Below, piece after piece: positions 1 through 7,490 of a stretch of DNA of 64,000 bases. Source of the stretch: Burkholderiales bacterium (lineage in GTDB: Bacteria > Pseudomonadota > Gammaproteobacteria > Burkholderiales > Burkholderiaceae_C); NCBI GenBank assembly GCA_016213205.1, contig JACRAZ010000060.1:1-64000 (forward strand), in the 5' to 3' direction. The first letter of the stretch is position 1, and each line of letters starts with the position of its first letter. The notes under the pieces are model-generated. The model made no database searches and had not been told where the DNA came from. It saw nothing but the letters and a program-made list of their open reading frames with translations. A program made the position numbers and the translations under genes.

Positions 1-36
1 GTCGGGGAGCGCAGCGACCTGGGCGGACTTGTCTGA

Positions 37-54
37 GCGGGCGTACCCGCCCGC
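37..54. terminator. GC hairpin at left edge, possible terminator or mRNA stem
   Basis: A perfect 7-bp stem (GCGGGCG/CGCCCGC) closes on a TACC loop. It lies in the 277-base stretch before hupD, in which I see no convincing gene. No T-run follows, so termination is uncertain; it could instead be an mRNA-stabilising hairpin downstream of the hydrogenase structural genes expected to the left. Confidence 0.25.
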
Positions 55-146
55 GAGTTGTCCGACCATCCCGCGTCCGCGAGCAGCGCAGGGCAGTCGG
101 CTCGCCAGAGCCGACCGCGATGTCGCCCTGGCCGCGCAGCACGCAC

Positions 147-166
147 CCGGCTTTGCCGCTCCAACC
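147..166. repeat. Short dispersed repeat, copy A (upstream of hupD)
   Basis: A 20-base sequence (CCGGCTTTGCCGCTCCAACC) occurs here and again, identical, at 7089-7108 upstream of hypC, with looser similarity continuing a few bases downstream (CAA and AGC words). Both copies sit in the short non-coding gaps of an otherwise tightly packed operon. It may be a dispersed intergenic repeat or a shared processing or regulatory element; function is unknown. Confidence 0.55.
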
Positions 167-277
167 TGCGCAAACAAGCACGCGCCGACGACAGCGACGG
201 GCCGACATCAGCCACCTGCACACACGCCGTGCATCGACACACCAAGACCCGTGCCAAAGCACTGAGGAGCCCCGGAC

Positions 278-883
278 ATGATCGTCGTACTCGGCATCGG
301 CAACGTGCTGTGGGCGGATGAAGGATTCGGCGTGCGCTGCGTCGAAGCGCTGCAGCAGCGCTGGTCCTTCGGCCCCGAGGTGAGCCTGGTCGACGGCGGC
401 ACGCAGGGCCTGTACCTGATCCAGCATGTGCAGGCCGCCGAGCAGTTGCTGATCTTCGACGCCATCGACTACGGCCTGCCACCCGGCACCTTGAAAGTCA
501 TTGAAGACGACGAGGTGCCGCGCTTCCTGGGCGCCAAGAAGATGAGCCTGCACCAGACCGGCTTCCAGGAAGTGCTGATGCTCGCGCAACTCACCGAGCA
601 GTACCCGAAGCAGGTGCTGCTGATCGGCTGCCAGCCCGAGGAACTGGAAGACTACGGTGGCAGCCTGCGGCCGCGCGTGAAGCTGGCGCTGGAAGACGCG
701 GTGGCGCTGGGCGTGGATGCGCTGCGTGCCTGGGGCGCCCGCCCCGAGCCGCGCGACTGCCCGCCAGACGAACCCGAGGCCTTGACCGTGCCCACGCTGG
801 CGCTGGCCGCCTACGAGCAGGGCCGCCCGCCCGAGGCGCTGGCCTGCCGCGTGGGCGACGAGCGCTTCCTGCCGCCGCGTTGA
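278..883 (+). CDS. hupD: Hydrogenase maturation endopeptidase HupD/HyaD
   Basis: This 201-residue protein belongs to the HyaD/HybD peptidase family, which removes the C-terminal extension of the [NiFe]-hydrogenase large subunit once the active site is loaded. The N-terminus carries the family signature GIGN-x(4)-DEG. Glu15, Asp61 and His92 fall almost exactly where E. coli HybD has its nickel-binding Glu16, Asp62 and His93. The Pro- and acid-rich tail after about residue 160 is less conserved. An AGGAG ribosome site lies just before the ATG. It opens the maturation run and is followed 10 bases later by hupF. The substrate should be a membrane-bound HupL encoded to the left, outside the window. 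The assignment is firm. Confidence 0.95.
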   Translation: MIVVLGIGNVLWADEGFGVRCVEALQQRWSFGPEVSLVDGGTQGLYLIQHVQAAEQLLIFDAIDYGLPPGTLKVIEDDEVPRFLGAKKMSLHQTGFQEVLMLAQLTEQYPKQVLLIGCQPEELEDYGGSLRPRVKLALEDAVALGVDALRAWGARPEPRDCPPDEPEALTVPTLALAAYEQGRPPEALACRVGDERFLPPR

Positions 884-893
884 GGCCACGCCC

Positions 894-1235
894 ATGTGCA
901 TCGGCATTCCCCTGCAGGTGATCGAGGTGCGCGGCGAGCGCGCGCTCGCGCTGGGCCGCGGTGGCGCCACGGCCGCGGCGCAAGCCCAGCTGGTCGACAC
1001 CCGTCTCCTCGGCCCCGTGCAACCGGGCGACTGGCTGCTGGTGTTCCTGGGCAGCGCGCGCGAGCGGCTCAGCGCCGAGCGCGCCGCCGAGATCAACGCC
1101 ACGCTGGACCTGCTGGCCACGGCCCTGGCCGGCGGGCATGACGACCAAGCCCCCCACGCCGCCGCCTTTGCGCTGCCCTCGGCGCTGAGCGCCGAGCAAC
1201 TCGCCGCGCTGACCGGCGGCGCCCCCTTGCCCTGA
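894..1235 (+). CDS. hupF: HypC-family chaperone HupF
   Basis: A 113-residue member of the HypC/HupF family. It begins Met-Cys-Ile-Gly-Ile-Pro; the cysteine at position 2 is the conserved residue with which HypC-type chaperones bind the Fe(CN)2CO precursor and the immature large subunit. HupF proteins are longer than HypC and in rhizobia protect the hydrogenase during maturation in oxygen. This one has an alanine-rich C-terminal extension beyond the roughly 75-residue HypC core. A second paralogue, hypC, lies at 7230, so the cluster has one housekeeping copy and one hup-specific copy. It sits between hupD and hupG in the canonical order. Confidence 0.92.
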   Translation: MCIGIPLQVIEVRGERALALGRGGATAAAQAQLVDTRLLGPVQPGDWLLVFLGSARERLSAERAAEINATLDLLATALAGGHDDQAPHAAAFALPSALSAEQLAALTGGAPLP

Positions 1236-1248
1236 ACGAGAAGACCCC

Positions 1249-1680
1249 ATGCCCCTGCCCCCGCTTGTCGAACGCCTGATCCAGCAGCACCAGGCCACCC
1301 GCATCACGCCGGCCACGCTGGACGCCTGGCTGGCCGAACCCGGCGATCGCGTGCTGTTCTTCAGCGGCGATCCGGTGCGCTTCCCCGAAGCGCTGGACGT
1401 GGCCGTGGTGCTGCCCGAACTGCAACGCTGCGCCGGGCGGCGCTTCGCCATCGGCGTGGTCGAGCGCGAGGACGAGGATGCGATCGCCCGCCGGTTCGCC
1501 TGCCAGCGCTGGCCGGCGCTGGTGTTCCTGCGCGATGGCGGTTATGTCGCCACGATCAGCGGCATGCTGGACTGGACCGACTACCTCGAACGCGTGCAGC
1601 AGGCCCTGGCCCTGCCCGCGGGGCGCGTGCCCGGCATCGGCATCCCGCTGGTCGCCACAACAGCGCCCAGCTGCCACTGA
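1249..1680 (+). CDS. hupG: Thioredoxin-fold hydrogenase chaperone HupG/HyaE
   Basis: A 143-residue protein of the HupG/HyaE family. These proteins have a thioredoxin-like fold and act as chaperones for the small subunit and its Tat signal before export. The central part (about residues 30-110) follows a thioredoxin pattern, including the strand WPALVFLRDG preceding the usual cis-proline region. No redox-active CxxC is present, as expected for the family. A GAGAAG ribosome site precedes the ATG. It stands between hupF and hupH with 13- and 16-base gaps, in the order seen in Rhizobium and Ralstonia hup/hox operons. Function is inferred from family and context. Confidence 0.88.
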   Translation: MPLPPLVERLIQQHQATRITPATLDAWLAEPGDRVLFFSGDPVRFPEALDVAVVLPELQRCAGRRFAIGVVEREDEDAIARRFACQRWPALVFLRDGGYVATISGMLDWTDYLERVQQALALPAGRVPGIGIPLVATTAPSCH

Positions 1681-1696
1681 AGGCCGGAGGCCCGTG

Positions 1697-2563
1697 ATGC
1701 ACAAGCCCTTCCCGATCCCCGTGGTGGCCGCGCTCGGCCCCGGCAGCCAGGACGAGGACCAGACGCTCGACTACCTGAGCATGCCGCAGGGCATGGACAC
1801 CTACCGCCCGCCGGTGCTGCCCGAGCCCGAGGAACTGGCCGCGCACGGCGGCGCCCGGCAACTGCTGCAGCACGCCTTGGCCAGCCTGCAGGCCTTGCTG
1901 CGCGGTGAGCCCGTGGCGCCGCTCTCGCTGGCGGGCCTGGCCGATGAAGACCGCCTGCTGGTGAACCAGGTGCTGGGCGAAGGCGAGGTCAGCGCGCAGG
2001 TGCTGCCGGCCGCCGGCCACGCCACGCTGCGGGCCCAGGAGTCGGTGTTCGCCGGCGTCTGGCGCGTGTTCACGCAGCAGCCCGATGGCACGCTGCACGA
2101 CCACATCGAACTCGGCGCGGTGCCACAGGCCTTGCGCGAGGCCGCCCGCTCGGATGGCGCGGCGCCGCCGCCGCTGCCCACCACCTGGGCACCGCAGGTG
2201 ATGAACGCGCCCGCCCTGGTCAGTGAGCTGGCCGACCACAGCCAGCGCTGGCGGCCGGGGGATGTGCCGCATGTCGTCAACCTCAGCCTGCTGCCGCTGG
2301 CCCCGGCGGACATCGCGGCGCTGGACCAGTGGCTGGGCACCGGCCGGGTGCTGGTGCTGTCGCGCGGCTACGGCAATTGCCGCATCACCAGCACCTGCGT
2401 CAAGAACACCTGGCGGGTGGTCTATTACAACTCGCAGGACGCGGTGATCCTCAACGCCGTGGAGGTGACCGACATGCCCGATGTCGCCTGCGCGGCGGTG
2501 CAGGACCTGCACGACTCGGCCGAGCGCCTGGGCGAGGTGCTGGCCTGGATGGTGAGCCCGTGA
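1697..2563 (+). CDS. hupH: Hydrogenase accessory protein HupH/HyaF
   Basis: A 288-residue protein of the HupH/HyaF family, thought to assist small-subunit assembly and Fe-S cluster handling together with HupG and HupI. The C-terminal third is the most conserved part: a segment around residues 220-255 rich in Gly-Tyr-Gly-Asn-Cys and Thr-Ser-Thr, followed by NTWRVVYYNSQD. I chose the ATG at 1697 because it has GGAGG just upstream and gives the normal family length; an open frame extends further upstream but would overlap hupG. The stop overlaps the GTG start of hupI (GTGA), suggesting translational coupling. Confidence 0.9.
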   Translation: MHKPFPIPVVAALGPGSQDEDQTLDYLSMPQGMDTYRPPVLPEPEELAAHGGARQLLQHALASLQALLRGEPVAPLSLAGLADEDRLLVNQVLGEGEVSAQVLPAAGHATLRAQESVFAGVWRVFTQQPDGTLHDHIELGAVPQALREAARSDGAAPPPLPTTWAPQVMNAPALVSELADHSQRWRPGDVPHVVNLSLLPLAPADIAALDQWLGTGRVLVLSRGYGNCRITSTCVKNTWRVVYYNSQDAVILNAVEVTDMPDVACAAVQDLHDSAERLGEVLAWMVSP

Positions 2564-2787
2564 ACACGCCGGGCTTCGAGGGCAGCTACCTCGGCGACCG
2601 GGCCCGCCTCGAGGCCCGGACCCGCCTCGAGTGCAAGATCTGCTGGTGGGTGTACGACCCCGCCGTGGGCGACCCCGTCTGGCAGGTGCCGCCGGGCACG
2701 CCCTTCGGCGCATTGCCCGTGCACTGGCGCTGCCCGCAGTGCGATGGCGATGCCGAGCAGTTCATGGTGCTGGCCGCCCCGGCCTGA
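2560..2787 (+). CDS. hupI: Hydrogenase-linked rubredoxin HupI/HoxR
   Basis: A 75-residue rubredoxin-type iron protein. Two CxxC pairs (CKIC and CPQC) separated by about 33 residues and the aromatic WVYDP segment after the first pair are the rubredoxin signature for one Fe(Cys)4 site. HupI/HoxR rubredoxins are specific to aerobic uptake-hydrogenase operons and are thought to support Fe-S cluster assembly of the small subunit in the presence of oxygen. The start is a GTG overlapping the hupH stop by four bases; it places the first CxxC at about residue 25, with a short N-terminal extension typical of HupI. The internal ATG at 2631 would delete the first cysteine pair. Confidence 0.9.
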   Translation: MNTPGFEGSYLGDRARLEARTRLECKICWWVYDPAVGDPVWQVPPGTPFGALPVHWRCPQCDGDAEQFMVLAAPA

Positions 2788-2799
2788 GGCCCGGTCACC

Positions 2800-3354
2800 G
2801 TGCCCGGCACCGCCCTCCACCTTCGCGTGCAGGCCCTGGAAGCGGCCTTCGCGCACATCGGCCACACCCGCATGCAGGGCCTGCCGCTGCTGAACCCGGC
2901 GCTGCGGGTGCAGGCGGTGGGCTTCGCGCCGCTGGACGGGGCGGACGAAGGCCTCGCGCTCGGCGTGCTGGTCACGCCCTGGTTCATGAACCTGCTGCGC
3001 CTGCCCCTCGCGCAGGCACCTGCAGGGGTGCTGCGCCCGGGTGAACAGGGCTCGCGCCCGGCCGGCACGCAGGCGCTGTGGTTCACCGGCGCCGAGGAAG
3101 CCGTGATCGGCCGCTTCGAGATGTGCTCGTTGTGTTCGCCGATGCAGGGCCTGGCCGACCAGCAGGCCGCGGTGGCCTTGGCCACCGAAGCCCTGGCGAT
3201 GCTGCGCGCCACGCCGCCCACCGCAGGCCCGTTGCCGGCGGCGGTGCCGCCTGACCATGCGCCCGTCGCGCCAGCGCCTGCGCCGGCCCCGTCACAAGCG
3301 CTGCCGGCCCGGCGCGGCTTCCTGTTCGGCCGTTCGGCGGCGGGCCTGCGATGA
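2800..3354 (+). CDS. hupJ: HybE-family hydrogenase assembly chaperone HupJ
   Basis: A 184-residue protein of the HybE/HupJ family, chaperones that bind the hydrogenase large or small subunit before Tat export. Characteristic features are the early MQGLPLLNPAL motif (about residues 26-36), VTPWFMNLL (about 59-67) and the EMCSLCSPM cysteine segment (near 130). The last 50 residues are Pro/Ala-rich and look disordered. It probably starts at the GTG at 2800, 12 bases after hupI. Its stop overlaps the start of hupK (ATGA). The symbol follows rhizobial usage; in Ralstonia nomenclature the equivalent is HoxT. Confidence 0.85.
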   Translation: MPGTALHLRVQALEAAFAHIGHTRMQGLPLLNPALRVQAVGFAPLDGADEGLALGVLVTPWFMNLLRLPLAQAPAGVLRPGEQGSRPAGTQALWFTGAEEAVIGRFEMCSLCSPMQGLADQQAAVALATEALAMLRATPPTAGPLPAAVPPDHAPVAPAPAPAPSQALPARRGFLFGRSAAGLR

Positions 3355-4478
3355 CCGGCCCGAGCCCGCTCGCCGGCCGCGTCGTGCTGATGCCGGGCCG
3401 CCCGCTGCCCACCGTCCGCAACACCCGGCCGGACCTGGCGGCCCGCCTGGCCCCGGGGCGCCAGGCAGACGAACTGCCCGGCCTGCTGGCCGCGGTGTTC
3501 ACGCTCTGCGCCCACGCGCACCGGCTCACCGCACAGCGGGCCGTGGCCGCAGCACTGGGCCGGCCGGGCCTGGACGATGCCACGGCAGCCCAGGCGGCCC
3601 AGGCCTTGCGCCTGGGCACGGCACGCGACCAGTTGCTGCGCATCACGCACGACTGGGCCCGCCTGCTGCCCCACGCCAGCGGGGCCGACGAAGGCCTGCT
3701 GGTGCTGCGCGCCTGCCCGCTGTGGCGCCATGACTGGCCGGCCGCCGACCGCCTGGCCGCCCTGCCCGCCTGGCTGGAACACAAATGGCTGGGCATGCAC
3801 CCGCAGCAGTGGCTGCGCCGCTTCGAGGCCGACCCTCTGGCCTGGCCGCAGCAGTGGTGCGAAACCTCGGCCAGCCCGGTGGCCCGGCTGCTGCGCCCGC
3901 AGCGCGCGGCCGCGCTGGCGCTGGCCACCGCGCACCGCCCGCTCGATGTGCTGCGTGCGCCCCACACCCACCTGCCGCGCCTGGCGCGGGCCATGGCCCA
4001 GGTGCCCGGCTTCTGCGCCCAGCCACGCTGGCAGGGCGAGGTGCCGGACACCGGCCCGTGGACGCGGGTGCATGACAGCCTGGCCCTGCCGTCCCACAAT
4101 GCCTGGATGCGATGCCTCAGCCGTGTGGTCGACCTGCTGCGCCTGGCGGCGCCCGGTGGCGACGCCTGGCTGGCGCACGGCGCCATGCCGCTGGGCCCGA
4201 ACGAAGGCCTGGCCTGGACCGAAATGGCGCGCGGCCTGCTGCTGCACCGCGTGCAGCTCGAACCCGGTGCCGACGGCCCGCGGGTGGCCGCCTGCCAGGT
4301 GCTGGCGCCCACCGAATGGAACTTCCACCCCGCCGGCGTGCTGGCCCAGGCGCTGAGCGGGCTGCAGGGCCCCACGATGCACGACGATGCGCTGCGCCTG
4401 GCGCTGGCCTTCGACCCCTGCGTCGAGATCGACATCCTGCTGCCCGAAGCGCGCACCGCGGAGGCCAGCCATGCATGA
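3351..4478 (+). CDS. hupK: HupK, large-subunit-like hydrogenase scaffold
   Basis: A 375-residue HupK homologue. HupK resembles a degenerate hydrogenase large subunit and is thought to act as a scaffold or intermediate carrier in building the NiFe(CN)2CO site. The protein has the large-subunit-like segment FTLCAHAHR (about residues 48-56), echoing the first CxxCxxxH region, and near the C-terminus FDPCVEIDIL, echoing the second (DPCxxC). In both places one metal-binding cysteine is missing, so a complete NiFe site could not form. It overlaps hupJ by 4 bases and hypA by 8. No C-terminal processing extension is visible. Confidence 0.87.
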   Translation: MTGPSPLAGRVVLMPGRPLPTVRNTRPDLAARLAPGRQADELPGLLAAVFTLCAHAHRLTAQRAVAAALGRPGLDDATAAQAAQALRLGTARDQLLRITHDWARLLPHASGADEGLLVLRACPLWRHDWPAADRLAALPAWLEHKWLGMHPQQWLRRFEADPLAWPQQWCETSASPVARLLRPQRAAALALATAHRPLDVLRAPHTHLPRLARAMAQVPGFCAQPRWQGEVPDTGPWTRVHDSLALPSHNAWMRCLSRVVDLLRLAAPGGDAWLAHGAMPLGPNEGLAWTEMARGLLLHRVQLEPGADGPRVAACQVLAPTEWNFHPAGVLAQALSGLQGPTMHDDALRLALAFDPCVEIDILLPEARTAEASHA

Positions 4479-4848
4479 GCTCAGCCTGGCTGGCGGCATC
4501 CTGCGTGTGGTGGAAGAGGCCGCGCAGCGTGAAGGCTTCGCACGCGTCTCGCAACTGCGGCTGGAAGCCGGCAGCCTGTGCGGCGTGGACGTGCCCTCGC
4601 TGCGCTTTGCGCTCGAGGCCATCGCCCCCGGCACCTGCCTGGCCGCGGCCGAGATCCTGATCGACGAACCCCCGGGCACCGCCTGGTGCCTGCCCTGCGG
4701 CACCAGCGTGCCCATCCGCCACCGGCTGGACGATTGCCCGCGCTGCGGCGGCCACCAGCTGCAGCCCACCGGTGGCACCGAGCTGCGGGTGATCGACCTG
4801 CTGGTGCACGACGAAACCCGGCCTGTGGGCGAAGCCGCCTCGGCCTGA
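4471..4848 (+). CDS. hypA: Nickel chaperone HypA
   Basis: A 125-residue HypA, which with the GTPase HypB inserts nickel into the hydrogenase large subunit. The N-terminus Met-His-Glu supplies the nickel-binding His2 and Glu3, and two CxxC pairs (CLPC, CPRC) form the structural zinc site in the middle. The tail after about residue 113 is slightly longer than in the E. coli protein. The ATG at 4471 is required to give the MHE nickel motif at the mature N-terminus; in-frame upstream sequence is hupK overlap. It is followed 13 bases later by hypB. Confidence 0.95.
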   Translation: MHELSLAGGILRVVEEAAQREGFARVSQLRLEAGSLCGVDVPSLRFALEAIAPGTCLAAAEILIDEPPGTAWCLPCGTSVPIRHRLDDCPRCGGHQLQPTGGTELRVIDLLVHDETRPVGEAASA

Positions 4849-4861
4849 AGGAGAAGCCATC

Positions 4862-5872
4862 ATGTGTGTCGTCTGTGGATGCAGCACCGGCGCGGCCGCG
4901 CCGACCGAGGGCGTGGCGCCGGACGCCGCACCGGCCGTGAACCCCGCCACCGGCGACCTGCACTTCGGCGCCGGCACGGCCCGCGTCTCGGTGCCCGGCA
5001 TGAGCCAGGCCCGGGCCATCACGCTCGAGACCAACGTGCTGGGCGAGAACAACCGCATTGCCGGGCAGAACCGCGCCCACTTCGCCGCCCACGGCATCGA
5101 GGCCTTCAACCTGGTGTCCAGCCCCGGCTCGGGCAAGACCACGCTGCTGTGCGCCACCATCTTCGCGCTGCGCCACCGGGCGCCCACGCTGCCGGTGGCG
5201 GTGATCGAAGGCGACCAGCAGACCAGCAACGACGCCGACCGCATCCGCGCCACCGGCGCGCCGGCGATCCAGGTCAACACCGGCAAGGGCTGCCACCTCG
5301 ATGCGCCGATGGTCGCGGCCGCCTTCGCGCGGCTGCCGCTGCATCACCATGCGCATCACCATGCGCCTGGCCACGAGCACGGCCACGAGCACGGCCACGA
5401 GCATTCGCACGAACACGGCCACACTGGCGCGCACCCGCGCGCCCCCGGCGCGCTGCTGTTCATCGAGAACGTGGGCAACCTCGTCTGCCCCGCGATGTGG
5501 GACCTGGGTGAACGTGCCAAGGTGGCGATCCTCTCGGTGACCGAAGGCGACGACAAGCCGCTGAAGTACCCCGACATGTTTGCCGCCGCCTCGCTGATGG
5601 TGATCAACAAGACCGACCTGCTGCCCTACGTGGATTTCGATGTGCCGCGCTGCATCGACAACGCCCGGCGCGTGAACCCGGCCATCGAGGTGCTGCTGGT
5701 CTCGGCCCGCACCGGCCAGGGCCTGGACGCCTGGGTGGACTGGCTGCTCGAGCACGAGGCGGTGGCGCCGCCGCCCGCGCACGGCCACGCGCATGATCAC
5801 GATCACGATCACGATCACGATCACGACCACGACCACGATCACGATCACGCCGCGGCCGCACCCGACGCCTGA
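4862..5872 (+). CDS. hypB: Nickel-binding GTPase HypB with two His-rich regions
   Basis: A 336-residue HypB, the GTPase that donates nickel during hydrogenase maturation. The N-terminus MCVVCGCS carries the high-affinity nickel motif CxxCGC. The P-loop GSGKTT is at about residues 89-94, the metal-linked GTPase-domain cysteine and histidine are in KGCHLD (142-147), and the guanine-specificity motif NKTD is at 249-252. Two separate histidine-rich stretches are present: residues about 161-191, inserted inside the GTPase domain, and 307-329 at the C-terminus, an Asp-His repeat. Most His-rich HypB proteins have one such region near the N-terminus, between the CxxCGC motif and the G domain. A GGAG ribosome site lies upstream. 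Confidence 0.95.
   Translation: MCVVCGCSTGAAAPTEGVAPDAAPAVNPATGDLHFGAGTARVSVPGMSQARAITLETNVLGENNRIAGQNRAHFAAHGIEAFNLVSSPGSGKTTLLCATIFALRHRAPTLPVAVIEGDQQTSNDADRIRATGAPAIQVNTGKGCHLDAPMVAAAFARLPLHHHAHHHAPGHEHGHEHGHEHSHEHGHTGAHPRAPGALLFIENVGNLVCPAMWDLGERAKVAILSVTEGDDKPLKYPDMFAAASLMVINKTDLLPYVDFDVPRCIDNARRVNPAIEVLLVSARTGQGLDAWVDWLLEHEAVAPPPAHGHAHDHDHDHDHDHDHDHDHDHAAAAPDA
5795..5848 (+). repeat. Tandem hexanucleotide repeat in the 3' end of hypB
   Basis: Nine consecutive 6-base units (GATCAC, two of them GACCAC) encode the Asp-His dipeptide run at the HypB C-terminus. Such a repeat can expand or shrink by slippage without breaking the frame, changing the number of metal-binding histidines. Confidence 0.9.
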
Positions 5873-5895
5873 GCGCCGCGTCCCGCCCGATCGCC

Positions 5896-7053
5896 ATGCC
5901 ACTGCTCGGCACCCGTCCCCTGCCCCGCAGCGCGCCCGCGCGTGTGCTGGCCTGCGGCGCCTGGCTGAAGAACACGGCCTGCCTGATCGAGCGCGACGAG
6001 GTGCACTGGTCGCCGCTGCACGACGATCTGGCCGACCCCGCGCACTGCGCGATGCTGGACGCCTCGGTCGCCGCGCTGCTGGCCCGCGCCGGCGGCCCGC
6101 TGCAGGCCGTGGCGCACGACCTGCACCCCGATTTCCACAGCACCCATGTCGCCCAGCGCGTGGCCGCCGAGCACGGTGTGCCGGCCATCGGCGTGCAGCA
6201 TCACCATGCCCACATTGCCGTGGTGCAGGCCGAGCAAGGCCTGCAAGGCCCGGTGATCGGACTGGCGCTCGATGGCGTGGGCCTGGGCCTGGACGGCACC
6301 GCCTGGGGTGGCGAGCTGCTGCTGGTCGAAGGCGCGCGCTGGCAGCGGCTGGACCACCTGCCCGCGCTGCACCTGCCCGGGGGCGACGTGGCCGCGCGCG
6401 AGCCCTGGCGCATGGCCGCCTCGGTGCTGCAGTGGCTGGGCCGGGCCGACGAGATCACCCCGCGCCTCGCACCCGCCGTGGGCGTGCAGGCCGCCCGCAC
6501 GGTGCAGGCCATGCTGGCGCGCAAGCTCAACAGCCCGCTCAGCACCGGCGCGGGCCGCTGGTTCGACGCGGTGGCCGGCCTGCTGGGCCTGAGCGTGCGC
6601 CAGGCCTTCGAGGCCGAGGCCGCCATCACACTGGAGAACGCGGCCACCGCCTGGCTCGACGCCCACCCCGGCTTCGACGCGCCTTGCGACAGCCTGGACC
6701 TGCGTGCCCCGATGACCCAGATCGCCGCACTGGCCAGCCACGGCGCCGAGGCGCAGGGCCGAGGCGCCGCGCTGTTCCACCTGGCCCTGGCCAACGGCCT
6801 GGTGACCGTGGCCGCGCAGGCCGCGCGGCGCCACGGCACCGACACGGTGGTGCTGGGCGGTGGGTGCTTCCTGAACAAGCTGCTCACCACCCGCATCACG
6901 CAAGCGCTGCAGCAACAAGGCCTGCGGGTGTTGCAGCCGGTCACCGTGAGCTGCGGCGACGCCGGCCTCGCACTGGGCCAGGCCTGGGTGGCCGCCTGCA
7001 CGGTTGGCGACGTCGCCTTCCGTCCCACCCATCCGATGCCACTGGAACCCTAG
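5896..7053 (+). CDS. hypF: Short HypF (carbamoyltransferase domain only)
   Basis: A 385-residue protein matching only the C-terminal Kae1-like half of HypF, the carbamoyltransferase that loads HypE with the group that becomes the cyanide ligands. The Kae1 metal motif is visible as HHHAH (about residues 102-106), and glycine-rich ATP-binding segments follow (LALDGVGLGLDGTAWGGE, VVLGGGCFLN). The acylphosphatase, zinc-finger and YrdC-like domains of full-length HypF (about 750 residues) are absent, and there is no room for them after hypB. A similarly short HypF1 is known in Ralstonia eutropha and is functional, so this is probably a real variant rather than a broken gene. The ribosome site is weak. 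Confidence 0.9.
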   Translation: MPLLGTRPLPRSAPARVLACGAWLKNTACLIERDEVHWSPLHDDLADPAHCAMLDASVAALLARAGGPLQAVAHDLHPDFHSTHVAQRVAAEHGVPAIGVQHHHAHIAVVQAEQGLQGPVIGLALDGVGLGLDGTAWGGELLLVEGARWQRLDHLPALHLPGGDVAAREPWRMAASVLQWLGRADEITPRLAPAVGVQAARTVQAMLARKLNSPLSTGAGRWFDAVAGLLGLSVRQAFEAEAAITLENAATAWLDAHPGFDAPCDSLDLRAPMTQIAALASHGAEAQGRGAALFHLALANGLVTVAAQAARRHGTDTVVLGGGCFLNKLLTTRITQALQQQGLRVLQPVTVSCGDAGLALGQAWVAACTVGDVAFRPTHPMPLEP

Positions 7054-7088
7054 GATGCGCGGTCTCCGCCCGGCCAGCGCACCGGCCA

Positions 7089-7108
7089 CCGGCTTTGCCG
7101 CTCCAACC
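7089..7108. repeat. Short dispersed repeat, copy B (between hypF and hypC)
   Basis: The same 20-base word as at 147-166, in the 176-base gap between hypF and hypC. A small hairpin (AGCCG/CGGCT) follows shortly after. This is the largest gap in the run from hupD to hoxB, so it may be where a promoter or processing site separates the hup/hypABF and hypCDE parts. Confidence 0.55.
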
Positions 7109-7229
7109 CACACAAGCCAACAGCCGTCGAGCGGCTGCACAGGGCCGGTAACGGTCCCATCTGCCGCTCAGCACCAGGCTTCGTCACATCAACGAATCAG
7201 CGCCCCACGTGCAAGAAGGACCCTGACCC

Positions 7230-7490
7230 ATGTGCCTCGCCATCCCCGCCCGCATCGTTGAACTGCGCGGCACCGACACCGCGGTGGTCGACCTCGCCGG
7301 CGTGCGCAAGGAAATCTCGATCGCGCTGGTGCCCGAAGCCCGCGTCGACGACTACGTGATCGTGCACGTGGGCCACGCCATCGGCCTGCTCGACCCCGAG
7401 GAGGCCGCGCGCACGCTGGCCTTGTTCGCCGAACTGTCGGCCGCGGAGGCTTCGGAAGCCGTGCAGCCGAGCCCGGTGCGCGCGGCATGA
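7230..7490 (+). CDS. hypC: Hydrogenase maturation chaperone HypC
   Basis: An 86-residue HypC. The conserved Met-Cys-Leu-Ala-Ile-Pro N-terminus provides Cys2, which bridges the Fe(CN)2CO precursor between HypD and the hydrogenase large subunit. The C-terminal helix region includes the usual HVGHAIGLLD segment (about residues 47-56). It is the standard partner of HypD, whose ATG overlaps the hypC stop (ATGA). An AAGGA ribosome site precedes the start. The paralogue hupF at 894 is probably dedicated to the uptake hydrogenase. Confidence 0.96.
   Translation: MCLAIPARIVELRGTDTAVVDLAGVRKEISIALVPEARVDDYVIVHVGHAIGLLDPEEAARTLALFAELSAAEASEAVQPSPVRAA

Noticed and set aside
29-321. Two short plus-strand frames before hupD
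   Set aside because: They overlap each other, are Arg/Pro/Ala/His-rich, have no ribosome site and cover the repeat and hairpin; no match to HupC or any known tail was seen.
2586-4778. A 730-codon open frame on the minus strand opposite hupI-hupK-hypA
   Set aside because: It lies opposite well-recognised hydrogenase genes, is dominated by Arg, Gly, Ala and Gln and shows no family motif. Long antisense frames are common in such GC-rich DNA.
5793-5848. CRISPR-like array in the hypB 3' end
   Set aside because: The units are contiguous 6-mers within a coding frame with no spacers; they encode an Asp-His tail.
5896-7053. hypF as a frameshifted or truncated pseudogene
   Set aside because: No remnants of the missing domains lie upstream (hypB ends 23 bases before), the remaining domain is intact, and equally short functional HypF proteins are known.
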